Shown piece by piece: positions 12,229 through 32,788 of a stretch of DNA of 64,000 nt. Every line of letters starts with the position of its first letter. Position 1 is the first letter of the stretch. The notes beneath the pieces are model-generated. The model saw only the letters and a list, made by a program, of their open reading frames with translations, did no database searches and was not told the origin of the DNA. Both the position numbers and the translations under genes were made by a program. This stretch comes from Balanoglossus misakiensis (taxonomy: Eukaryota > Hemichordata), in assembly GCA_040954595.2 (NCBI GenBank), contig CM082582.2, positions 8,494,001-8,558,000 of the forward strand, given 5' to 3'.

Positions 12229-14911
12229 TTCGCCACACAAATTGCTATGTCCCAAAAATCGGACGTCTACTGGGCATGTGCATCAGACGGTGATAATCAA
12301 GGCAGCGCCAACAAGCGAGTGAACACCTCGCAATGGACCGTTGACCGTGAGATGATTTCACGTAGAGATCGCGCACTTGACGTCACTCGGGCTCTGCAGG
12401 GCACAGCTCTGGGACGCGTCACGTCCGTGAAGATCAGCTCAGAGTTGATAAAGAGATAACGTGAGAGCGCGTTTGGTAGATGCTTTACGCTGATGACAAC
12501 GCGACCAATGGGGTGATTTGGGTGTCACGTGACCTGGCCGTCACCGCTCGCAACTCTCTGTTAAACCACAGAAGGCATGCAGCCGTGGATGTCGTAGACT
12601 CGCCGCGAGTAGAGGGCAAAAGCATATTATATACCACGCCGATTTCTGATGCGATGCGCGCGATATGATGTTGGTGTGATACGTTTTGATAGGATATAGT
12701 ACGACACGTCTTCTGAGAATTTGGATATCTGGAGGGAACTTGGAATTTTACACAAGATCAGCCGGATAGTTGGATCACGGTGGGTAAATATGGTATTATG
12801 ATTTATCAAAATGGGACCAGGCAGGACTTTTACATCTGGGTATTGATTTTTGAGGTCGGAGCGCTAATGTGATATTGACGCGCACGGCATATGTTGCACT
12901 CTGCCTCATTCACACGATCGCGCACGCCAATGGTGAAAAAATGCCTTTGAGCATCGCTTCTGTACCAGAAAGCCTCTATCGCCAAAAAAGACCCGACCCC
13001 CCCCCCAGAAACTGATGAGCTGACGTTAGAAAGTTTTACGAAAGATATCTAGTAGGCAGTTATCACCGAAGCCGTCAAGAGAAGCGTTCAACTTCATCGC
13101 GAAGTGGATATATTTGTAAAATAAAAGTGGGAGAGGGTGTTAAAATCGATGCTATTCAAAACAGGTGTTGGCAAACGTGTAGGGAATTGTTTTGGCACTG
13201 TCGATGGAATTTGAGTTGATAGAAAACAGACTGAAGGCAAACTGACAGGCGGGTGACGTGATGAAATCTTTTCACCGCGCCTACAATCAGATATAGCAGA
13301 ATAAGAGGTGGCAAAAGTATACTATTTATGAAGAAGTACTGGGCGTATTTCACAAGCACTAAAGAAGTGTGAAGCAGAATTGTGAAGACGTAGACTGCCA
13401 TCAAACGTAACACCTTGTGTGGGTGGTTTTGGAAAGAGAAAGTACGCCCTTGCATATCACAAGCAAGATTATTAACGACATTGTTCAAATATATAGGGGC
13501 CTAACGTTTTTGAAAATGGCAAATTTCTCCAAGCAAAGTAAAATTCCTATCACACATTCGCTCATGACAACGGCCGATTTCAGTTTGTCCCTTTCACAAG
13601 AGATCCATCAATTTAGTTGCTAGCCTTCGAGCTCTCAAATTGTTGCAATTTGTCAGAAGCAAAGCGTCATCAGTGATTTAGAATGTTCCGGGTTTTATTC
13701 AAAAGACAACAAAAAGGCTACTTATGGTGCATTAAATCGTTGCCTCTTTTAAATCAAAACATTTTGGTTCCGGTGGGCGGATAAGTGTCAAATTTATTGT
13801 ACACGGTTCACACATATGGTGGATTCAATTTGCGTACAGAAATATTTCATCAGGTGTATTAAGCAGATTTTAGCACAGACGGAATTCTGAGCGACGTGTC
13901 AAAGGACTGAACCGTCTTCACCTATATATTTGTCGGGGCGTGGGTTCGACCGTAGCACATACAAATCAGTACAAACATACGACGAAGCCGTCGAAGTCAG
14001 AGTTTGAAACAAGTGCAAGTCAAGGCCTACAATACAGTTACACGTCAAGAATATAGGTTGATCGGCCATCGGTTCGCTATCATCCGATTAGGTGACCATT
14101 TCGATGATTTACTATGCACCGGCGTACGCAGTATGTCCTACATGCATATTTATTGGCATTAAGCGTAATTAATTCCTATACGATAACTGGTGTTTAGACC
14201 ATTCGATATTAAGCAGATTGAGACGTCATAATCCTCTGATGAAAGCTTTACTTCACTATATACTGCGACACAGATTTTTTTAATAGACTGCGAAACGCTG
14301 ACTTTGAACAATTTATAGCACCTTTATCAGTGCCTACGTGCAAGTGTCATGGTTTATATCATTCGCTGCTCACATGGTATATTGGAGAGTCGCCCAATGT
14401 GCGGTAAACTATCGATTAATAATCATTTCGTCCCATTAATTGTGCATTTAAGATGCCATCGCGCCAGTATGGTGATAGGCTGTTAATGACGCCATTTACA
14501 CCCCTTACGGTTTCACCGTTAAGGGTTGAGTGGAGCATAAAGTGAGGAAGATTTAATTGTGTCACAGTGACACGTTTTACGTAAGAAGTGTCTGTCTTTC
14601 TTCATCGAAGGCACACGGCTTCTCAACTCACGTCCACCCACTTGGATATTTTGTGCACCGTATACATGCCATCAGCGATGCTCTCAAAAGTTGGTTTTAC
14701 TTTCAAATATGTTCAGCTTGTCAAAGACATGCTATTTTCTCCCTTTTTGGACAACATATTTCGCCGTCCCAGATATGTTTTACGTGACATTTGAAACCTT
14801 GTAAGTCAGAAACGCTAGGGTCGGTAATCACGTGATCGTGATGATTTGTATTCGGCGTGATAGTTCACCACTTACGGACAGAACATGTTGCCTCTTAACG
14901 CAGGCTTTAAT

Positions 14912-14933
14912 CATAGACAGTCTACTGTCTATG
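14912..14933. repeat. Short perfect inverted repeat
   Basis: catagacagt and its complement actgtctatg, 10-bp arms separated by ct. Flanking ttaa on both sides gives a loosely palindromic context. Role unknown. Confidence 0.7.
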
Positions 14934-15586
14934 CTTAAATCTACTGGCGAAAGTGGTCGTTAAAATTGTAATGGACGACAAGAGACAGAAGTGTCAAGGT
15001 TTAATCAGTGTTGGCAAATATATGGCCCCGTCATCGGCGAGGTTAAAACCAATTGTGCTGTAATCCGGAAGATAGCGATGGTCTTGAGGTCATTGCCGCA
15101 GCTGTGTCGCCGATATTTCACCAACAGTTGGGGCTAAGCGTGATGGAACGTGCACCATTTGAATAACTAACACCACCGTTTTATCCTAAATCCGTGCAAA
15201 TAACGAGTCGGGCCTTCAGTGCCTCATTCATAGATCACGCTTGCGCTGTCATTGGTATCTTTCTCTTGTAGCTCCACTCACATCTCGTGTATAGGGAACT
15301 ACTCTGTAACATTTCGTACGTTCGTCTGATTTCCTCATAAATCGCTAATATCTAAAACGTTTGTTCCATAATTGCCTGTATATCGGCAGTATCGTATCGC
15401 GTCCAACATTTCTTACTATTTTGGCAACAAGAAAATACCAAGGAGTTTGTACCGTATTCAAACGATTAGATATACAATGTAAGTCGTATCTCTCAAAATT
15501 CTTCCAGTACTGTTAGTATACCCTTTGTCCGTTTTTTTTTCAGAATTTATCTTTAATACGACAGATCTCGACCAGATTTTGAAGTG

Positions 15587-22623
<7,037 letters not shown>

Positions 22624-24179
22624 AGATTATACATTATTGCCTTTCGTGTCAAAAAGCAACTTTGTTTACTTGGTCTGGAGTGGAACAACGCCATATCTTG
22701 TTAGGCCTACAGTACAGAAACAAGAAAAGTTGGATAACATTCGCTCATGGTTGTAGATAGTTAAATTTTCAGAGTATAAGTCTTTATAAGACGGATGGAA
22801 TCTTAAATTTTACGGGTTCATTCGGCAACACATTATATTCCAATAATTTCAAAATGTTACTGTTTTAAAAAAAATTATAGTCTGTATAGCGACAGCTGTA
22901 ATGTAAACCACTCTGGATATTGGTATGTACCATATATTATATATGTAAACTATAGATGATGTTTTATTTCACCCTGACTTTTTTTTCTTGGTGAGAGTGC
23001 TCGGAGTGCTCAGTGGTTATCGGTGGGGGTAAAAACAAAGTTAGTTCTCAACTATGGTGTGTGGAGGCGCTCTGAAAGAGTGCGTCACACATGTATTTTA
23101 TGAGGAATGGATTCCTGGAAGAGCTTGTATTGTGGCTCTTCCAGGAACCCAGATAGGTAACTGGGTTACCAAACATTTGTGATAAAGCACCGTTCAGCCC
23201 TTCCTTGACCTGAAGTCAGTGTTAATCTTGAAATCAATGGCTCCTTTGTTGTCACCAAAGAATTATACGTACTATATAGGACCATTGAAACAATTTCATT
23301 GCGTAGAAAGGTACGCAAACTTAAATCCGGTTCATTGACCTGATATGACAGTCTGGAAAGCGATGGGTCCTTTTGAGAGAAACACACTACATCGAAATTC
23401 TAAAACAATGACGGCTTTCTGTATACTGTACATCCAGTTAAATAAAAACAGACGCGTATTAAAATAATTCTGTGGGAAGTAGTCTGGGAGCATATTGCAG
23501 AATGGTGTCCTGATCAGAAGGGGCATCCACTTTCTTTTCTAACTGGGCGCACGCGGTAATTCAAACAGGACAGCGATTTTCGTGGTATTCAGCTGTGTAA
23601 AGGTGTTGCCACGCCTGTTGTTTTTTTCGAATTCTTCTAAGTTTGTGATGCGCATGCGTCACTGGGACATTTCCATACGTTATCCCTCGTTCATATACTT
23701 ACATATCAGACAGTGAGTGTACTCGGCTGGGGTTAAAGAACGATTGGGGTCTGAAAATCCGTCCAGTTTTAAAACACCAGGAAGATAAAATGACGGCGGT
23801 ACATCCTGAGGTATGGTAACAGATATCAGTTTTATCGCATGCTTCACGACTCGACTGAAAATCACATCCATCACGTGGGAAACAGGCAAATCCGAACAAC
23901 TTTCACTTTGTACTGTATAGCCGCTGTGTCGACAGCAATGACATAATTGATGCATGAAATTGGCCGTTAAACAAGAGTGTTGATTCGGGCCCTAGTATTT
24001 CCTGCAAATTTAAGACGTATACTTGTACACCAATCCGTGGAATTCGTGATTATATCCCCAGTTTGGGGAAACCGCGCGTGCGGTCTGTAAGCTTGGGAGA
24101 AAGAAAGGATAGAGACACCAGGATTTCCCATACACAGTGATTTGTTAAAACCTTACTATTGACTTTCATTTTACTGCAG
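22624..24179. other. Receptor kinase 3' region and 5' flank of the GRAM-like gene
   Basis: No coding exon recognised. AATAAA at 23441-23446 and ATTAAA just after it are the best polyadenylation candidates, about 820 bases past the kinase stop. Two hairpins lie at 23112-23147 and 23146-23167. The next gene probably has an untranslated first exon here, because an acceptor at 24179 precedes its start codon by 12 bases. Confidence 0.5.
23112..23147. repeat. Inverted repeat, 13-bp arms, with a second hairpin abutting
   Basis: ttcctggaagagc (23112-23124) and its exact complement (23135-23147) enclose a 10-base loop. A second pair aacccag/ctgggtt starts inside the right arm (23146-23167). If 23441 is the poly(A) signal, both fold in the kinase 3'UTR. 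Confidence 0.75.
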
Positions 24180-24191
24180 CCTACCGGTGGC

Positions 24192-26663
24192 ATGGAAGAG
24201 ACGAAATATGTGGATGGTGCTGGGGGGATATGGGCAAATGAGAGTTCCGATATAGAAAGCATCATCGGCGACGAGCTGGACAAACCGGCAGCCCCGGTCG
24301 TCACCAATCAACCCCGCCCTACCACAAGCAACGAAGCCCCTCCAACCACCAGCAACCACCAGGACCCTCCTCCTAATAACACCACCACCACCACGGAGCA
24401 GCCTCCCCCCGCCTACTCGCCGTCCCAGGGGCTACAATACCGCCCCGGCGCGGCTGTGCCGCTGCAGCCGATGCAGCGGGGACAGGCGGGGGTGCCACAG
24501 CAGGCCGTCGTCACCCAGCCGGTCGTCTTTGACGCCGCGGGGACCTTGCTGGTTCAGCAGGTGACCAACGCCCATAAAAGTCACAAGCGACTCGCCGGAG
24601 TGCTGTATGAAAATGCACAATCTATCCACCAGACGACAACGCAACAGTATCGCGCCCACCATGACAACATGACTTACGAACAAATATTAGCATGTAAGTA
24701 CTAGTATACTGGCTTATTACAGGGACTAGAGAGTCGACTTGCGTCGCTTTATTTCGTTAGTGCTGATTAACCCTGTGCTTTTTATACATATATTTTCTAC
24801 CAAAAGGGAAATGTCGTCTTGAATCAGACTATACCGGCAAGACGATGGAACGTTGAGTAAAACATTGCCTTTTCCCACCATAGTTTTTTTTTATATTGAA
24901 AAAAAAACATAGACCTTCTTGGGATAGGCCTAAAGGCCAGGGTTAACACAAACATCAGCGCATGTCGATGTTGAACTGTCACTTTAGTGAGATTCAAAGA
25001 TTTGTATAACTTATCAAAAAGAGACAGAGAAGGTAGGCTAAAATGATTTCCGAACGCAGCTACACAGGGAGGGCGAATTTCCACCCTGGAGTGCGTTGTC
25101 TCCTTTCTAAGTTGGCGTTGGCAGTTTTCTGCGGAAAACGGAAGTACAGAGATAAAATTTCATTCTGAGGTGTACACCATTCGGCGTGGCGTCGCACTGC
25201 CACGGGGGTAACCAAGGCGATCACTGGATAACAATGGTGGGCATTCTTTGGCCTGTCAGCTTTAATGGACGTGTAGTGCATGTCTGAGTGTGTTTGTCAA
25301 GCTTGTCAGTCGTAAAGACAGTACAGACCACAGTGACAGTGCTCTCCCATAGAGCACTGTTGCCAGGACAACAAATAAGGATCTCTGCGTCGCCCTAATT
25401 TGAACTCTCCTTTCGTTTTTTTCTTCCCCAGCTCAACTATTCGAAGGCGAACAGCTTCTGCTGGGCGGACAGTACATATACTACACCGGCGTCGTGTTTC
25501 TCGACGAACACGCTGCTGTGTTTTCCGAGAAGCCGCCAATGACGCGGGGAAGGGCGTTCCTGACAACCAAGAGAATGTTGCTCTTGTCGGCAGAAGAGGC
25601 GTCGGGTAAGTAAGGCGTGACTATATGGCGACAAAAACTCGCACAGCCGATAGAAACTTTCCTCGAAGACTTTGAAATCTAGCTGGTGGCTGATTTGAGA
25701 TATGGTTAAAAGGGCGTCTCTAAGTGTGCGAATGGCCATGCGGTGGCGCATTTTTTTTTTCGCGTGTGCCACCCACTGAAAATCTGTGATTGGCTAGATT
25801 TGAATTTTCCACAGAGGTGAGCGTATACACGTATATACCTTTCACGTATCTTATGTTTTTGGTCAATAGCAACAACACTCAGCAAACCAGACGCCACCAA
25901 ACGAAAATCCGACGTCTATCAAGTTTCCGTCTCGTGGGGGGACAGCATGTACCTGCAGAGCATTCCCATGGAGGGGTTTCGCAGCGTCGACCTGAGAGTG
26001 GCCATAGGGGTGACCAGCTCCGGAAACGTGCGGGGTGAAAAACCACCGTGCTCTCAGTTTTGGGGTTGTATATGCTGCTGCTTCAAGCCATGCTGCTCGT
26101 GTTGTGAGGTATGGAGAATCACGCGGGCAATAGACTGACCCAGCTTTTAAAACACGCGCGTTTTTGTAAATGCAAACAGACATACTTTTCGCTGGGGGAT
26201 CCAATCCAGAACGGTATTTAGCGCTCATCACTAATGCCCAGTTTAAAATTTGCAGTATAATATTTTCACGACTTCGTTTCATCTATGATTATTGCAGAAG
26301 AGATCTGTACTGGATGACACAATGACCATTATTTACCATTTAACACTAAAAGTACTACATTATCCCCCCATTGGAAGTAAAAATAACTTTTGTCCTTTTC
26401 GTCGGCAGATTGAGTGTTGCATGAAGCAGTGGAGTAGAGACTGCCCGATCTCACAGAGCCTCAACGAGCGCCACGTTACCATAGGAACGCTGATGCCACC
26501 GTGGGGGAGACGGATGATGGTCCGGATCCACTTCGACCCGTCGATGCGTTTGTTGTTCATCAACGACTTCTTGGTCGAGATGCAGCGCCACGCCCCTAAT
26601 TTGAATAAACTAGACCTGGCCCCAGTGCAGTTTCTGCCATGCCAGTCAGTGCCGCGGCAGTGA
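24192..26663 (+). CDS. Unrecognised protein with PPxY motif, GRAM-like segment and cysteine cluster
   Basis: Four coding exons, 24192-24693, 25432-25605, 25870-26108 and 26409-26663, join in frame to 389 aa. Residues 1-110 are low-complexity, rich in Pro, Thr and Gln, with PPAY (72-75), a PPxY ligand for WW domains. Residues 168-225 contain an FEGEQLLLGGQYIYY strand region and AFLTTKRMLLLSA, which resembles the GRAM/PH-like fold. A run of about nine cysteines (CICCCFKPCCSCC, near 292-304) precedes a conserved-looking C-terminal domain (MKQWSRDCP to FLPCQSVPRQ). I do not recognise a named family. WBP2-type proteins combine GRAM and PPxY but in the opposite order and without the cysteines. Membrane association through acylated cysteines and lipid binding is an inference. 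No signal peptide or membrane helix is seen. Confidence 0.82.
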
Positions 26664-26984
26664 GCTTTCTTCTGTGTCATAAAACGTCTATGATCGTTTG
26701 CAATTTACATATACCCACGTATATAACCATTTGGTGACACTTTCGTTTCCCTTGGCCCCAAAAGAAACTCTGCGATTGGCAGATGATATCTGTGTCCAGA
26801 TTTATACAATCATTTACTGTGAGCCTTTAATACACATTGTACTTGTATACCGTCTGTCTTGGGACCAGTAATTGTGATTCAAGGATTGTTTTCATGTATT
26901 ATTTTAGTCTTACTGTTTTGTGCAAATCCGTCCAGTGATACGTTAACACAAAATACTATATATTTAGGAAAATTATTTGAAAAG

Positions 26985-26990
26985 AATAAA
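26985..26990 (+). terminator. Polyadenylation signal of the GRAM-like gene
   Basis: AATAAA 322 bases after the stop codon. A second AATAAA at 27125-27130 is only about 115 bases from the stop of the convergent gene at 27245, so the two 3'UTRs may overlap. Confidence 0.55.
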
Positions 26991-27244
26991 AAGAAAGAAC
27001 GCCAAAGCTTATGTCGCGACAGAAAATAACACGAATGACTGAAATCAATCAATCAATCGACCAGTCAGTCAATCAGAATTCTGCACATGGAATGTACTTT
27101 ATACTTCTATTATATGTGTGTGTCAATAAACGAATATTATTCTTGTCAAAACACAGTTGTATGGTTATAAAATTGTCCTATAGATGTGCCTATAGTGACC
27201 TATCTTTGAATGGATTGGAGAATGTTAACATTACCACTTTTGCC

Positions 27245-29081
27245 TTAATGTGAAAATTTTAATCGCTTTCGGCGAGTTGAACTGTCTTTTTGATGTCCTC
27301 TTTTTCGTTTTTGTGTGTTCGTTTCGTTCACCTGGGTACTCAGCGAAGCGAGTTCGTACATGGTCAGAATGGATTCCTCGGCCTGATTGGCTGCCTGTTG
27401 CCATGGCGGCAGATTATCTGCTGATTTGCTCGCCGATGCCGTCTCGTGGCCGTAACTGACGCTGTGTGGTGGGTCGTGCGACACTGTTATGTATCCACGC
27501 GATTGGAGGAGGCGAACCAACTTGACCGGTGTTGTGGCGTTGTGTCGACGAGGCTGGACGCAGGCGTTCACTACTTTCTGTCGAATCGCATCTGCGGATA
27601 CTCTTACTTTGAGTTGCTTGGTTTTGTGATTATTCAAACGTCCGTCGAAGTTCACTATGTCTTGGAGATCGCTTATTTCTTCCACGGTAGAACAGGTTTC
27701 GCCGCCTGCCTCAATGATCTGATTCAACCACTCAATAAGTTCTTGCACTATCTTTAAGTTTTCGGATGGTTTCGTTGGGACGGGACACGCGTTCGCTCGT
27801 TGGCAAGCACTGGTGACCCTCTTCCAAAAGTCGGCACAGAAATCTTTGCCCTTTGCCTCTTCATCTTTCAGTTCTGGCTGGTGTCTCGTCGTGCATCCAA
27901 CTTTTCGCCTGGTCCACTTGTTGTGACTTTGCGGTGTGGTTCCATCGCCATTGGAATGGTTTTGCGGGGAGAACCCGAACAGGCCTTCGGGGGACATGTC
28001 AAGTTTATCGAAACCTGTCTCGACGCCGATGTATAAAAGCTGCGAGTTCGCAATTCCGCGTCCCCGTTTACGCTTCGTCGTCTTTCCATAGCTTTTCAAG
28101 AGAGGGTGACGGACGACTCTTTCAAGTTCTGCCAGGCAGACTAATTTACAGGCCGGAGCGATGGCGTTGCAAAGCGAATTCACCGACTTCGGTTTGCTGT
28201 CGCCAAACTTCTCGAGCAAAATCAGTGCGTAGACCTCAGACGCGGTCACGTCAGAAGACAAATATTCTCGATAGCTTTCATTGTATTCTATTCGTTCACT
28301 TATCGATCCGTGGTCTCTGTCTTCGGACGGTTTCGGTAGCATCTGGTCGCGCAGTGCATCGATTGTTTCCTGCGGCGGCAGGTGATATGCGACAATTTCG
28401 CCGCCACCCGCAATCTCGACAAAGCCGTGTTGTTGAAGGAGTCTTGAGATGCTTTCCGGGTCTTCATCAACGAGGACGAAACACTTCTCTAGTAGACATT
28501 TTTGCAAAACAGATTTCGGACCCGACGGCTTAGAATTCAGCAGTGTCGACAAACGACCAACCACCTGGTCAGTGACGTATTCTTGTTGTTCGGGGAGGAG
28601 ATCGCATTGCCTGACGAAGCCACGGTTGCAGCGCTGTACTACCCGCTCGCCAATCGACTCCAGGGACTTCTTGAATTCCCCGTCGCCGAGTGACAAGTAG
28701 TGAATTTTCTTGAACGGCACCCAGAGTGTCGGTATGTAGCCCACAGTGTGGTTCATCGCTCTCAGCACGCCCGCTGGGTTGGCGTAACTTACCGTGTTGC
28801 CGAATGGTTTCAAGAAGTTGAGCAACTTTTGCAGGGTCTTTGGCCTGCTGTCGCCCATGCTTTCCAACGCAGACATCGCCTTAGCGACAACAAACGCATC
28901 GGCGTTTAATGCCGATAGTTCGGGTTTGCGTGAGCAAGGACGAGAATAAGCCATCCTTATCCAACGGTGATTAAACGGAAATGTAAACTGCCTGGTCAGC
29001 AGCTCCGTTTTACTTTCAACGTTTGCTGAAACGGCAGATTTTTTTGCTGAAATCGGCACTTACCGAGTTTTCCTGCGCCAT
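27245..29081 (-). CDS. Unrecognised basic protein with two diverged internal repeats, nearly intronless
   Basis: An uninterrupted frame from ATG 28954 to 27245 gives 569 aa. A better model may start at ATG 29081 (strong Kozak context): a six-codon exon MAQENS ends at a perfect donor GTAAGTG, and an acceptor 76 bases on joins in frame at 28987, giving 586 aa. Numbering from ATG 28954: LESMGDSRPKTLQKLLN (30-46) matches LLEKFGDSKPKSVNSLCN (247-263). ISRLLQQHGFVEI...IVAYHLP (169-193) matches LVRLLQSRGYITV...SVSYGHE (479-504). So two units of ~170-250 aa, each with helix-rich ends, are repeated. The middle has a KRKRGRG patch and the C-terminus ends in KRKRGHQ...RRKRLKF, both like nuclear localisation signals. 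I do not recognise the family. A nuclear, DNA- or RNA-binding role is inference. Intronlessness beside intron-rich neighbours suggests retroposition or lineage-specific origin. Confidence 0.85.
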
Positions 29082-29114
29082 TGCACTGAGAGCGCCCTCT
29101 CACGATAAATGTTG

Positions 29115-29124
29115 ACTTCCGGGT
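29115..29124 (-). promoter_or_regulatory. ETS-type site ACCCGGAAGT upstream of the repeat-containing gene
   Basis: Exact ACCCGGAAGT on the minus strand, 34 bases upstream of ATG 29081. The spacing fits a core promoter ETS/GABP site and supports a real transcription start just before that ATG. Confidence 0.5.
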
Positions 29125-29336
29125 GTCTTTACAAGTAACCTCGTTCTCGAACGGTGGTACATCTTATTACTTTCTACACGTATATGCGACGTTTACATTG
29201 AATTTCCTCAAAGGACTTTGGTTCAAGGATAATAAAGGAATAAATTGACGTTTGCTCGAGAGGGGTCTGTGGCATTTATTTTAAAAACGTGTGGGAGAAA
29301 AAGACTTGCCAGCTGTGCATGTTGTGATTTTGAACT

Positions 29337-29342
29337 TTTATT
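29337..29342 (-). terminator. Polyadenylation signal of PSMA7
   Basis: AATAAA on the minus strand about 640 bases past the stop codon. Another lies at 29275-29280. The stretch 29343-29983 between is 3'UTR with no other feature seen. Confidence 0.5.
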
Positions 29343-29983
29343 TCATTGTTGCTACAAAAAGCACAATACATCAAATACCTTGAAGTCGCCAAGATATACA
29401 TGGTGATCATTTCAGGCTGTACATTCCAGAAAAAACGTCTTTCCATTAAACAACTACCAAGAATTAACAGTACAGTGCAAATGTCATATGAAGACAAGTT
29501 TACACCTCTCACTAATATGGTTTGGTCCAAATCCATTGTTTTTTATGGTAAAGTTGGACCTCTACAGAGGAGAACAGGGATGAAACGGTTAAAGTAATGG
29601 GCCACAGAAAACACTGTGTCGTCTTTTCATGGATCCAAGGATTCAACGCTCTGACATTCAGGTGAAGCCTGTGCAGAGATAACAGAACAGCTTTCTTGAA
29701 AACAGCGCAATCAGCGTCTGAAAAATCAGACGGATGCCTGGTCCTCCCAAGTTACTGTACTGTTCTCTGCACCGGTTGGCAGGAGCTAGAAACAAGCAAG
29801 TTTTGGCTCCTTGCTTTTCTATCACTGAGCACCGGCTTAAAAATGTCTGTAGAGCCATGAATCCCTTGATCTCACTAGTTTTGTTTCATTCACCATGCTA
29901 AATAGTAACAGATGACACTGCTGTGCTGACAGTGACGCTACTGCTCATACAAAAGTAGTCAGGATGAATCCTTTCCAAATTTT

Positions 29984-32788
<2,805 letters not shown>

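Larger units (their letters stand above)
9248..15586. other. Intergenic region between divergent ligase copy B and receptor kinase
   Basis: About 6.3 kb in which I find no convincing exon. Open frames are short and carry no family motif. Contents are the inverted repeats at 9433-9469 and 14912-14933, the diverged repeat at 10864-10975, an AAGG microsatellite at 11702-11735 and a CTGT microsatellite at 12172-12228. ETS-like ACCGGAAGTG (minus strand) occurs at 10191-10200. Because the flanking genes point away from each other, both promoters should be in this stretch. Confidence 0.6.

Noticed and set aside
13156-13488. Minus-strand frame of 110 codons with hydrophobic stretches resembling part of a 7TM receptor
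   Set aside because: No receptor motif, no neighbouring exons and low-quality composition; likely chance.
27853-28533. Plus-strand frame of 226 codons opposite the repeat-containing gene
   Set aside because: Shadow of the minus-strand coding frame; composition is erratic and shows no domain.
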